From the NCBI GenBank assembly GCA_025093555.1, contig JAIWNF010000080.1, positions 1 through 64,000 of the forward strand: a stretch of 64,000 nt of DNA, given 5' to 3'. Of the stretch, positions 48,301 to 59,622 are shown one piece after another. Numbering within the stretch: the first letter of the stretch is position 1; the number at the start of each line of letters is the position of its first letter. Made by a program: the position numbers and the translations under genes. This stretch comes from Circinella umbellata. Lineage: Eukaryota; Mucoromycota; Mucoromycetes; Mucorales; Lichtheimiaceae. The notes beneath the pieces are model-generated. The model was not told the DNA's origin. It made no database searches and worked only from the letters and a program-made list of their open reading frames with translations.

Positions 48301-49874
48301 CATAATAAAAAAAAATGGGAAAGAAACCTACTTGACTTTCAAAGTAAGGATTTTGATCCGGAAATGGAAAAGTGACATCTAATGTACGATTATGCTTCAC
48401 CGACTTTACAAAGATTTGTTTCTATAGGAATGAAATGTATTTAATTGTAATTTCTCTATTGTGAAGAAGCCATATAAGATAGCATCCCCATCTCCTTCTC
48501 TCGTCTAATAGAATTATTACATACCTTGACCTCATTTTCAGTGAGTGGATGACCTTCAAATTCTGGTATAGGGATACTTTTATTACGTACGTGGGAGAAT
48601 TTGCTTGTTACCCATTCAGTAAGTTGATCAAGAGACTCTATTACAATAATAAAAGAAAGATGGTCAGTGCATAAGTATAATGCATAAAATGTGCAAATAA
48701 ACCTCCTTTCATGTATATCATTTTGACACATTATTTTATTTTTATTTTTTTTTACCTTTTCCGAGAACACAAAGCTTCATAATATTTGCAGAATAAAATG
48801 TTTCGTGAAATTTAAGTAACTCTTGACGTACATCAGCACCCCGCCGTTTAGGTGCTTCCATCAATGTCTCCAAGTTACCGGTTTCAAAATGACGCCATGG
48901 ATGTTTTGGGTTACTAAGCGTTTTTTCAACTTGAGCAATACGCCAACAATCTGATTGTAAATTCTTCTTATGCTCTGAATATATTTAATAGGTTAATAAC
49001 GTACGTTACTGTATTATATTTTTTTGGAACCCCTAAAAACGTTTTTTGCCACATTCTACCCCGCGATACACACCCTCGCACATTCACGTACAACAACACA
49101 CAAAACTAAGAGCACATGTTTTTATATATTTATACCTCCTTCCACCCCTATCCAGAAAAAAAAACAACTATTACCTGAATCTACTGCTCGGAGTTCGCGT
49201 TCAGTACAACTTTCTGAGAATAATGGGTCAATAAAGAATCGAGAAAATCGATCCAATGCACCTTCAAGCCATAGATGACCCACTTCAAAATAATAATTAG
49301 TATTCTCTGTACCAGTAAATGCATTGGCATAACCTAAATAAAATTAAAATTAAATTTTAAAAAGAAAATTGTGTTAAAAAACTGACATAGTTACTATATA
49401 TCTAATTTACTTATAAGCTCACCTGAATGTTCAGAGAGATAGGAATAATAATCGTTTTCCTTTGGATATTTCTCTGTGCCCATAAATAATAAATGTTCAC
49501 AAAAATGAGCTAAACCTTCTAGCTGATCCTATTATAATATAGCAATTATGTGTATTGTTTAAATTTTTATAACAACGGAACTTAGTGACACAGACAATGA
49601 AATAAACTTTTTTGTCACTGTTACTATCTATCACTATAGTATTTTATTTTATTTCTCTTACAGGATCACTCAAATTGCCAACATGAACATCAAGTGCAGC
49701 ACTTGCTCTATCTGTTTCGGGATCACTGATGAGCAATACTTCAAGTTGATTAGCAAGTCGGACTAATCGGTATTCACGGTCATCGCTGTCCGGACGCTCA
49801 AGTGGGTGAGCATAAACGTAATGAGAACCATCGTTTGAAGCATTCCAGTCAGTTAAAAGAGATCGTGCTACCAT
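45379..49874 (-). CDS. Insulin-degrading enzyme / Ste23-type M16 metalloprotease
   Basis: Twelve exons: 49874-49662, 49528-49423, 49333-49175, 48974-48756, 48637-48525, 48421-48332, 48218-48053, 47958-47570, 47497-47247, 47109-47007, 46930-46820 and 46740-45379. The product is 1093 aa. It is a clamshell-shaped zinc protease that cleaves small peptides; the yeast relative Ste23 trims a-factor. The inverted zinc motif HFCEH is at residues 79-83 in [22 protein letters not shown], with the third ligand Glu in the [11 protein letters not shown] region. Later blocks fit the family: [25 protein letters not shown], and [20 protein letters not shown], where insulysins also have FxxLRTxEQLGY. Compared with human IDE (1019 aa) the C-terminus has a roughly 70-residue Asn/Ser/Asp-rich tail. 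No signal peptide is seen, which suggests a cytosolic enzyme. Confidence 0.96.
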
Positions 49875-52800
49875 AATACAAATAACTTATTCAAAGTCTA
49901 TTATAAAAAGGATAAGAACAAAAAAAGGGGTAAAAAAAGAGAAAAGAGAAAAGAAACGAGGAAGAAAAAAAGAAAAGCCGAAAATATGTAAAGACAAATC
50001 GAAAAATATAATAGTTACGGATTGCTTTAGGTTACTTTATTATATGTCTGCGTGACACGTCCCCCACTTTTCCCTCCGCATGGTGATGCCGCGCGTGTGC
50101 GCGCGCAGTTACAAAGGAACATCGAGGAAGAGAGAAAGACAGAGTCCTATTTCGCCCAACAGCAAATAACACAAAAAAAACATTGCTGATATTTCTTATA
50201 TATCGTTAAGCAACCATCACTTGATTTAAGCTGGCGTTCTTCTTAGCTTATTTTAAATCAGCTATTGATATACCTTTAAAAAAAGTAACTGGTAAGCTGA
50301 ATCGATAATAATAAGCTTTATCTACTCTTCTCGTGTCAAACAACTTTATATCAAATTTTAATGAAGAAAAAAAATAACATAAAACACAAAAAGAATATTT
50401 ACTATTAACTATTAACTATTAGCTTCCATATTTGTTGCTATGATATAATAATTTGTTTATTGTTTTGATCAATGATTTTCCATGGTAACATGTTTTGAGC
50501 TTGCTATTCTGGATAACAACACAAATAATAAAAAAACTGAAGTTCCCACATGCAAAAACTTGGTAGGGTGATTCATTCCGTTTTGATCGGTTAATTATAC
50601 TGGTGTCGGCGTGAGTAGTACTAATAAAAAATCACGATAGAAAAAATGTATATTGAATGTGAAATGATGGCGTATCATCCTCGATATCTCGAGTCCTTTG
50701 CCGTCGCCCAAGTCTTGTGTGTGCGTACATAGTTTATCGGACTAGTGAGGGAAAAAGAAAATCTTTTTGGGGGAGCTTGTAAATATCCAGGTACATTTTT
50801 GTATAACAAAGAAAGAATGAGACTAAAAAGGCTTCTTTTTTTTACGATTAAATTTAAGTTGTACATATGCAACATAAACTATAGAATATAATGTAACCAT
50901 CACATCTGTACAAATGCTACCTGGTGAACGAAGCACCTCATCAGGCTTTTTTAGGGCAAAAAAAAATCCGCACTTTTAAACTAGCATCTGTAATAATCGA
51001 TTATCATATCGTAACTTTATTATAAAAAAAACTATACGTATCTTTCATCGATAAAATAAACAGAATTTGGGGTTCACAAGCAACCAATAATAACAGTAGA
51101 GACTAAAACATCCATATTTTCTTCGACTACGTTCCTTTTTTTTTTTATAAATTAACATACATGCATGTAAATTCGCCGGCATGATGGTTATAACAAGGTG
51201 GTGACACTTGATTAACATTATTGCTACGCGATTCATTATCCATACATGGTAAAGTTTTCTTTTTTTATTATTATATAATTTGTTATAACTATTTACAATT
51301 CATCTTTCGCTATATATTTTCTTTCAGCTGACTCCAGTTGTTTTAACCTTTTACTCTATCCTTAAACAACTTTACCTTGTAAAACAATACTCCTTTTTAC
51401 ATTGAAGAAAGCGAAGAAGAGTAAAAAGAGAACGGATGACCAGATCACATTATTGACAAATTATTTAGTATTGCTTATTTTTCGTTTCAGATATTTACAT
51501 TTGATTTTACTATTTGCTATTATATTGTTAGAATACAACTGTCTCTCAAACAAGTTACAGTGATAAAATATAATTTTTGTGTTGAACCATGTATGACAAA
51601 ACAATAAAGAATTAAGTAATATATTATAAAAATGAAATGGTTAAAAAACTTTGAAAAGAAAATTAAGATTATGACCTCACACAACATAAAACATGTATAT
51701 ATTATACACACAGGCCAACCAGTAGTGTGAGATTCAATAAAAAAACAAGGGACTCACATGATGTGTTTATAGTTCATCATCCATCTCCCGCCAAATACGA
51801 AATGTTAGTATTATTGTTATTTATGGTTTTCCGAGGCACAATACCCGAGCTAAGCGAGAGTGAGAGAGGGGCATTGACGGTAATGTGTGACATATGGTGT
51901 TCTTCCACTCGCGCTTTGGCCAGGTATCATCGTACAAAAGAAAAAATATAGTACTACAAAACAAAGTACGATAAAATGCTATATATTTATAAAGTTAATA
52001 AGCCTATTAGAAATGGATCCGATGGTTTTGATCACGTTTCCGTTTTTTTGTGTCATGTTTTCCCCTCAGCCAAAAGCTAACAAAAATCCCGCTTTTTTTT
52101 ATTCTGAAAACTTTACTTGTCTAAATAAATTTACTTTCGGGTTTACTCAAAATGGAAAAATCAGGTTGCAAATCCGCCTTTTTTTTATCTTTTTTCACCT
52201 CGTCCAACAACAACAATAACATAACTATCTTATTGTAATATTAGTTGCTGATTATACTAAGCACATGACATAGAAATCAAAGCGAGTTTTTATGTTCCAT
52301 TAATTGGTTGTGGGGTAAGAAATTGTCAAAATTAAAAAAAAATTAAGACAGTCGCTTGCGTGTGAGATATTTATTACTCTAGAAAACAGTTTGTGCGTCG
52401 ATATATTTCAGTCTAATAAGGTTGTCAACCTGTCTTTCAGTCACAGTAAAATTCTTCTATACAAGTTTTGTTTTTTATATTTACGAAAACCCACACAATC
52501 AGTTGAATGCTACAATAATAATAAAAATTACACAGGGTATTAGCATTCCATGCTGCATTTACCATCTCATATCATCTGATTATACGTAGATAAAAAAAAA
52601 ACATTGCAATAAAGATACATTAATGGCATCATGCATCCTCGCCATCGTCATTGCCATAAATCAAGTAAATCGACCGGAAAGCACATCTAAAAATAATAAC
52701 ATTGTAAATAAGAAATAAGACACATCTTTTTTTGTAGTGCTTTGTGAATTCTGCTACAATCATCGGTTATACTTTATTTGGTTAAAGCGGGATACATGGT

Positions 52801-54599
52801 TCCGTGTTAAAAATTAGGTTACTACAAATTTGTTCACTGCACACTAAATGTCCACATTGATTATATATAATATATTGTTTATACACAGTAATCTGTCTCT
52901 CATTTACGTACACAGTCCGCCACTGTCTGTGGTGCGCGGAACTGCCAATAAAATTTTTCATTACAGAGGCTACTCATCTTCGTAAAAAAAAGTATTATCA
53001 CAGCAGTTATATAAAGTTTAAATGGTCTTAGGACCCATATAAGAACCTCTGCTGACTGTATCGTTATATATGGTAATAATGATAAAAAAAACAAGTTCTC
53101 GTTGGCGCCTTATGGGTAATTTGGCTACAGAGTGTTGTACAAGCAAACGATCTTGTCGTCATATTGAATTGTTGTGAGCAAATGAAATTCTCAATTTACG
53201 TACTATAGGTGAATGAATATTCTTTAGGTGAAATTATGTGTAAGAACGTTAAAAAACCATGCCGTTACTTGGAAACTGTATTCATTCTTAAGATTTGAAC
53301 GAGCTAAAAGCATGAGTCATAATAATAAGTACAAGTCTGCGCCGCATCAGTTGGTTATTTTATTTTGAGTTCTTTTTTTCTCGGATCATCTGCATTATGT
53401 GCAACAATAAGACCAAAATAACCTCTTATTTTATTGGTTATTCGCGGTCTTGAACAGAAAAGAAGACATTCATAAGTGGGGTGGTTGAAAAAACTTGGCT
53501 AAGTTCAATTAATAATAATATCTAAAAGTCGATTGGATAAAGGAAGATATGTTATTACTTCACACTTTATTTTTGTATTTTTACGTAGTATCGAATATCT
53601 ACACATAACAATAAAAGTCCGGACATCTTTTATTTATGGATCAAGACACATAAAAAAGTTTGGTACGTACTGTTCCTTTTTTTTAATTGATACATAATAA
53701 ATATAATAGCTTGATAATTATAAAATTAGCATTTATTACTGTTGATACCTTCATGAAAAGCTTTTTTTTAAAGTATTGTACGAAAGATTACTACTGTTAT
53801 AATAGCTTCGTCTATATGGTAACAAATTATACCCAATATATTTCAAGAGGAAAAGAGTATTATTTTTTAAGCAATAAAGTTGAGTGGAAAAAAGTATTAG
53901 TTTGCTTGGGCTGATGCATTAGTTTCTCTCATAATTTTGTCCTGCTCTTTTTTTTAATACCGGATTATAATAATATAGATAGATAATAGTTGTAGCTTAT
54001 ACATTTTTAAGTAACAAAAATATAAACAAATATGATAAAGATAACCATATATAGTTTCTTTCACTTCTCTTTAATTATTCACTTTTGTATTTTGATTAAT
54101 ATGCTTCTACATAACATTACCGCTAATACACAAAATGATACAGAAGGATTACTTTTTAAAAAGAATAATGTGGTGTGATAGATTTAATTGGATAAGAAAA
54201 TCATTATTTTTGGTAATAGAACATGTAGAAAAAAAAGTGTTATATGAACAGTTGAGTGTTTATCTTGTAATATACAAATATCTGTTGGTTTGCAATACGT
54301 ATATTGCACTTTAACGGGACTACTAAAAAGTGGACTTGATAATCACTTCACAAATTATAACTCTTTTCACTTTTACTCATATAAGTCAAAAGGAACATAT
54401 ACTTTTAAGCTTTATATAGATAATATACATAATTTCTTGTATAAAATCGTTTTAATGACTTGATATAAACTCAATAGATATTAGTATTGCCTGGTATGTA
54501 TCATCACTTATTCAGTCAGGGACGCGTTTTAAATATATTTTTTGTCCGCGACTAACCAAAACGTACATTCTTTTTTTTCCATTAACAAAAAAAAAAGCT
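49875..54599. other. 4.7-kb gene-poor region between divergent genes
   Basis: A short GC-rich, CpG-containing patch (gccgcgcgtgtgcgcgcgcag, about 50089-50109) lies 215-235 bases upstream of the insulysin start and may belong to its promoter. The remainder is AT-rich with poly-T runs. Frames such as 51727-51951 and 51887-52219 overlap each other, lack recognisable domains and are not called. No RNA gene was recognised. Confidence 0.5.
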
Positions 54600-56000
54600 A
54601 TGTTTAGTAAAAGAAGAAAGCATCTCGAAAATCACCTTTTCAATGCAGAAGAAGCAACTGGATCCAAACAAACAATAAAAAGATCACGTATATTAGATCC
54701 TATTGATCTACCCTCTTCCGATACAGAATCTATTGATGAAGGAGGTGCAGACATGCGCAGTATTACAACGCAACGACAGCAACAACAAACAGTATACAAT
54801 GTACCTGGACCTTCTACTCAACCTTCAATGACAATACCTGGAGAAGAGCGCAGATCCTCTGGATCAATAATGACTACTCGTCGTTCGTCAATGGAACATG
54901 AAATAGTAACTGGACCAACGATAATATCACCAGAATCTTTCTCAATGAATCATGAACCACCTATAACAAGAATGGTAAAAGAAGAAGAACAAGATGTTGA
55001 TCTTGATAGTGTATTTTCAGGGGCAGATCAAAGTGTATCATTAGCCGGTGGAGAAGGTTTTTCATTCGCTAGTATGTATAAGTATTACTGTTATTATCAG
55101 CAAATAAAATGAGAGAGGCGGGTTAACAGGAGAATTGTATAAATATACACAAGTGAGATAATAACATTATAACAGGAAGTGCTGTAACATCTGTACGGAC
55201 TCGCCAACCTCATCACCAAGTTCAAAGAAAAAGAATAAGGAAAGAACAAGGTTCTAATTGGGCACCCATGGATGATGAAACACGTACTCAAATTGATCGA
55301 ATAATAAAAAAAACTACTGAGTAAGTTACCCAGTTTATCTACTTGAGAGAGGATTGGTTTATATAAAAACATCATTTAATTAAATTTATAAATCAAAACA
55401 AAAACAGCGCATCCATGGCAATATTCAAAAATGAAGGTTTACCAACGAAAGAAATTCTAGCTTTTCGACCTGTTCTAAAAAGATATTCGGATATAACTAA
55501 AAAACGTATTCAACGTACATTGATTCCAGCAAATACAACCGCTAAAATGTTTGATCCAAAACATATGGAAGATTCTATTGTAAGTTCTTTCGTCTATTGT
55601 ATAATTCGATATAATATATACCATTTTATAAAAAGCTCATATGTATTTCTTCTTTTATACATATAGGCTCGTTTAGAAACTGAATCGAAATCACAATTGA
55701 GTTCATTGATAGAAATAGAACGTAACGCATTAGCAGAAGAGGTTGCATTAGAAGATGATGAAAAAGAGCTTGAACGATTAAAAGAAGAGTATCAAACAGA
55801 ACTAGAATTGGCAGAAAAAGATAAGGATAAATTATCGGTAAGTGATAGTTATTGATGAAAACGATTACCTTCTTTTTATATACATTAACTCTCACATATT
55901 ATAATATGTATAGTCTATTGACTCTACATGGAATGCTCCAGCACCAAGGAATGATTATGTATTAAATCTATGGAAATGTCCTAGTTCAAAGTTCATTTGA
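54600..56000 (+). CDS. Coiled-coil protein, probable CENP-Q-like kinetochore subunit
   Basis: Five exons: 54600-55071, 55176-55320, 55408-55579, 55667-55837 and 55914-56000. The product is 348 aa. The N-terminal half is disordered and charged, with basic clusters (KRRKH, KQTIKRSR) and acidic patches (SSDTESIDEGG, EEEQDVDLDS). The C-terminal half begins with VQRKRIRKEQGSNWAPMDDE, then TRTQIDRIIKKT, and forms a predicted coiled coil (about 240-315, rich in Leu/Glu/Lys heptads), ending ...VLNLWKCPSSKFI. A Trp followed by an 'xPhxxxTRxQIxxII' helix and a coiled coil is the layout of CENP-Q family proteins (Fta7/Okp1), which join the inner kinetochore. The match is by pattern only; other nuclear coiled-coil proteins remain possible. 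Confidence 0.55.
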
Positions 56001-56482
56001 ACAAAAGAATACACACTCATACGTTCTCTCTCTTTCTCGCTCTCTCTTATATGTATATATAAATATACCCTGACTTCTTTTTCCTTCATTCACATCGTCC
56101 GTTTGTATATAAATAAATCCAATGTGGGATGCTGAATTTTATTAATAAATTAATTCAACAATACATCGGTTACACACACGCAACGATTATTATTATTTTT
56201 GTTGAGAAGCATATGCTTCAACTAATACACATTTACCCCAAACTATAATGTAAGACAAAAGAAAAAAACTCATATGTCAAAAGACGAATTATATTTTATT
56301 TATTGACAATTTTGACTATTCATCATAATTCAATATATTTCTTTCATTTTCTAACTTTTTTTTTTCGAAACATCAAACTACCATATTTAGGTTGATCCTG
56401 CTTATTACATTCAAAGTTCCCTTTTTTATATCCTATCTATACACATATTACTTTTTTTTCGCTCACTACTTTTTTAATTATT
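56001..56482. other. Intergenic region upstream of PacC
   Basis: A 482-base AT- and CT-rich gap between tandem genes, with a ctctctcttt run near 56025-56048. I found no clear consensus GCCARG PacC site just before the start. Confidence 0.45.
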
Positions 56483-59159
56483 ATGCCACGTAGTCAATAC
56501 ACCTGTCGTTGGTTAGATTGTGATCAGCTTTTTGGCAATCCTGAATTACTTTTTGATCATCTTTGTGACGAACATATAGGTCGTAAATCATCCAACAACT
56601 TATGCCTCGTGTGTTGTTGGAATAACTGCGGTACAAAAGCTGCCAAGAGAGACCATCTTACAAGTCATTTAAAGGTTCACCTTCCATTGAAACGTAAACA
56701 ATAATTTTTCTAAATCAAAATACAACTAACTGTTCAGGATAAATAACGTCATGATATATTAACTTTTTTTATATAATAATAATAATAATAATATAGCTTA
56801 TCGATGTCCTGTAAGTTTGACTGGATATAGGAATATCCTGGAAACCAAAAATTATGAATATTTTCTGAACCACGATGATTTTTATTTGTGTAATAGACTT
56901 GTAAGAAAGCTTTCAAACGTCCACAGGATTTGAAAAAACATGAGCGAATTCATACTATCGAACACCAAGGTAAAAAAAAAAAAAGGAAAGCAATTTACAG
57001 AATACTATCATGTGATAGATAATAGAACCTAGCTTTGACCCTTCCTTACCAACGTCATAATAAAAAATTATAGCATCGTTGCTAAGCAACCAACCTGGAT
57101 ACAAACCTGTTCGTCGTCGACGCACAACACAACAAAAGCAACAACAAACAACATTAAGTGCAACAACTGATGTAACACAAATGTCAAATCCTACTATCAC
57201 TATGACGGCGCCAAATAATAACACTTCCACAACAACAACTAGGGACGATGATACAGACCCAGGTTATTTTTCTGAAATGTTAACCGGAAGTAGTCCAAGT
57301 TCGTATCGAGGAAGTACAAATTCACCAAGCAATTATCATCCAACAACTGAAACAGAGTATGATGATGATACTGATGAAGAAGAGCAAGAGCAATATATAA
57401 GTTTTGCAAATCAACATAATTATAACAATACGATATTTAAAATGGAAAACACGCCTGGATTAGCTTATGAAGCTATGGAGTCAACGACGGCTGCTATTGA
57501 AACTACAATAGCCACCACTTCTGCTCCTGACAGCACTCCTGAATATCTAATTAATAACAACCCATTACAAAGCTTGTTGTACGACGCTATCCAGTCAAAA
57601 ACTCTATCGCCTGATTATGATACAGGTAAAAGAAAAACTTGTAGAAAAGCGGATATATGGAAGATGAGGGGAAAAAGTTTCAGGAAACGATTATAGATAT
57701 TAAATTTTCTTTATTTGTTTCAAAACTAGAAATGATGGAGCGATTGGATAATGTTTCTCAGGAGCTACAACGACAGTCTGAAAATTGGGCACCATCCATC
57801 AATGATCCACATGATATTAATGCATTACAAGACTGGCTTGAACAGTTATCAGCCAATATTCAAACAGATGCCTGTTTATATCCTGAAATTAATACCTCCC
57901 CATCTTCGACGCAACTAGGTAGTACAGCAATCATGCCAAGCAATCCAAATTTTGATAGCGAATTATATCCCAACTTTGATATACATAATATCAATAAACA
58001 GCAACGACAATCTCAACATCACTCGATTGAAACTTCGGCAAACGTTATACCAGACTGGAAAGCAATGATGATGACCCATTCAGAAAACCCCTTGGCAGCC
58101 TATATACTTGAGCAACATACAACTAAATTACCCCCTTCGATTCATTCTGAAAATACAACTTTATCTAATGAAAATATTTCGGGTTCCATTGGCGCTAATT
58201 TTTGGACACCTGGTAATTCGGCAGATATCGACATTCTACCTATGGAAGATAATAGTGATGCAGTACCTTCAGAAGCAATTGAGTTTGAATCACCTCCTCG
58301 TACGATATACACTAAACCACAACCACTTCATTTATTTGAATCGTCCGAGGAAACATCAGATACGGCTGTTACCAAGCAAAATATACAAACATCATCTCCA
58401 CACAGTGATAAGCGAAGTATGATGCATATGATGAATGTATTTACAGCACCTGGTACCAAACAAACAAGAGCAGAGCGAAGCATAAATTCGACAGTTTCTT
58501 CAGAGAATAAAGAAGAAAAAGAATTGATGTCATCTCCAGCTGTTATATTTCCAGAAGAAATTAATTTGAAAACAAGTTTCAAAAATGCAGAAGAGACAAA
58601 TGGCCATGACGGTACAGAGTCCAAGAAAGAATCGGACGAGGACAATACCAGCAGCGCATCGCATGTATCAACGACATCAAGTAAAACAACAGAAAAGAAA
58701 TTACCCATTTCCCGACATTCTATTAATCAGTTACTATTCAGTCAAATTGGTACCGACGAAAAACCAACACTACCAACTCAAATCAAGAAAGCAAAAGAAG
58801 ATTTCAAAAACAACAGTAATAACGATACAGGGTCTTCGCCATATGCAGAAGTAACCGACAAACTTCGAGATTTGACAGTTAATGACACAGCCTCCGCCGA
58901 ACAGGCTGCGAGGGAACGTCATGCAGCTATTGTTGATCGACTTTGGAATTCAATTTTACGCATTAAGCAACGAACTGAACAGAATAAAAATATAAATATA
59001 AAAAAGAAATCATCATTATTATTATTATCACCAGCAGCAGCAACACAAGTAACACCAAAAGTGGCTATTGATACCCAACGTAGAAAGCCTTCTTCTTCCA
59101 AACTACATGACACAACTCGACATTATCAAGACCCAAGAAACCGATTGGTATCCGTGTAA
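56483..59159 (+). CDS. PACC: PacC/Rim101 pH-response zinc-finger transcription factor
   Basis: Five exons: 56483-56693, 56797-56810, 56897-56969, 57074-57625 and 57730-59159. The product is 759 aa. Three C2H2 fingers open the protein. Finger 1 has C8, C13, H26 and H31. Finger 2 has C44/C49 with H62/H66 in the PacC signature [16 protein letters not shown]. Finger 3 is in [25 protein letters not shown], split across a 14-base exon. PacC factors are cleaved at alkaline pH through the Pal/Rim pathway. YPEI at residues 334-337 fits the YPxL/I motif that binds PalA. A long Ser/Thr/Asn/Gln-rich region with acidic clusters ([14 protein letters not shown]) follows, then a conserved-looking C-terminal segment ([20 protein letters not shown]). 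The start ATG sits two residues before the first finger's basic edge, so little or no N-terminal extension exists. Confidence 0.93.
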
Positions 59160-59622
59160 ATTATCGTTCTTCGTATTTTTTTTTTGTTATTCCAAAACAA
59201 AACAGAATTATTTATTTTTTCCTTCCATTTTTTTATACATATTATTATATTTTGTACTTTTTCATCAACTTTTTTTTTATCACTTGATAATAAATTATTA
59301 GTATTAAAAACAGACTATTTTAAAGAAGACCCAATAATAGTGGACAATTAATAGAGAGTAATAAATAATGTAAGCCAATGACAACAGTAGTAATAGTGTG
59401 GTCTGGTAATAAATCAATGGAGCAACAAATAAAGCTATTTACATTATTCACCATTAAGAATGCAAGAAATCAAATAATAATGAATAATCAGAAAGAAAAA
59501 AAAGAGAGAAAGAAAGAAAATTAAGGTGTGTATAAATATCTACAGTTGTTGTTGTTGTTCTTCTCCAGTTTTCTCAGAATTTTAAATAATGTTATATGTA
59601 TACGAAAAAAAAAGTTGAATTA
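59160..59622. other. Convergent 3' flanks of PacC and the RRM protein gene
   Basis: 463 bases of T-rich then A-rich sequence with a (TTG)n patch near 59543-59560. No gene. Confidence 0.55.

Noticed and set aside
51727..52219. Overlapping short frames in the gene-poor region
   Set aside because: Two mutually overlapping frames without domains, splice support or codon bias.
56483..56704. A separate 73-residue zinc-finger protein
   Set aside because: The frame runs into a donor site at 56694; splicing to the 14-base exon completes the third PacC finger.
57079..57696. Reading PacC through 57626-57696 as exon
   Set aside because: The frame ends at 57696, while a GT-AG intron 57626-57729 joins to the long following frame in phase.
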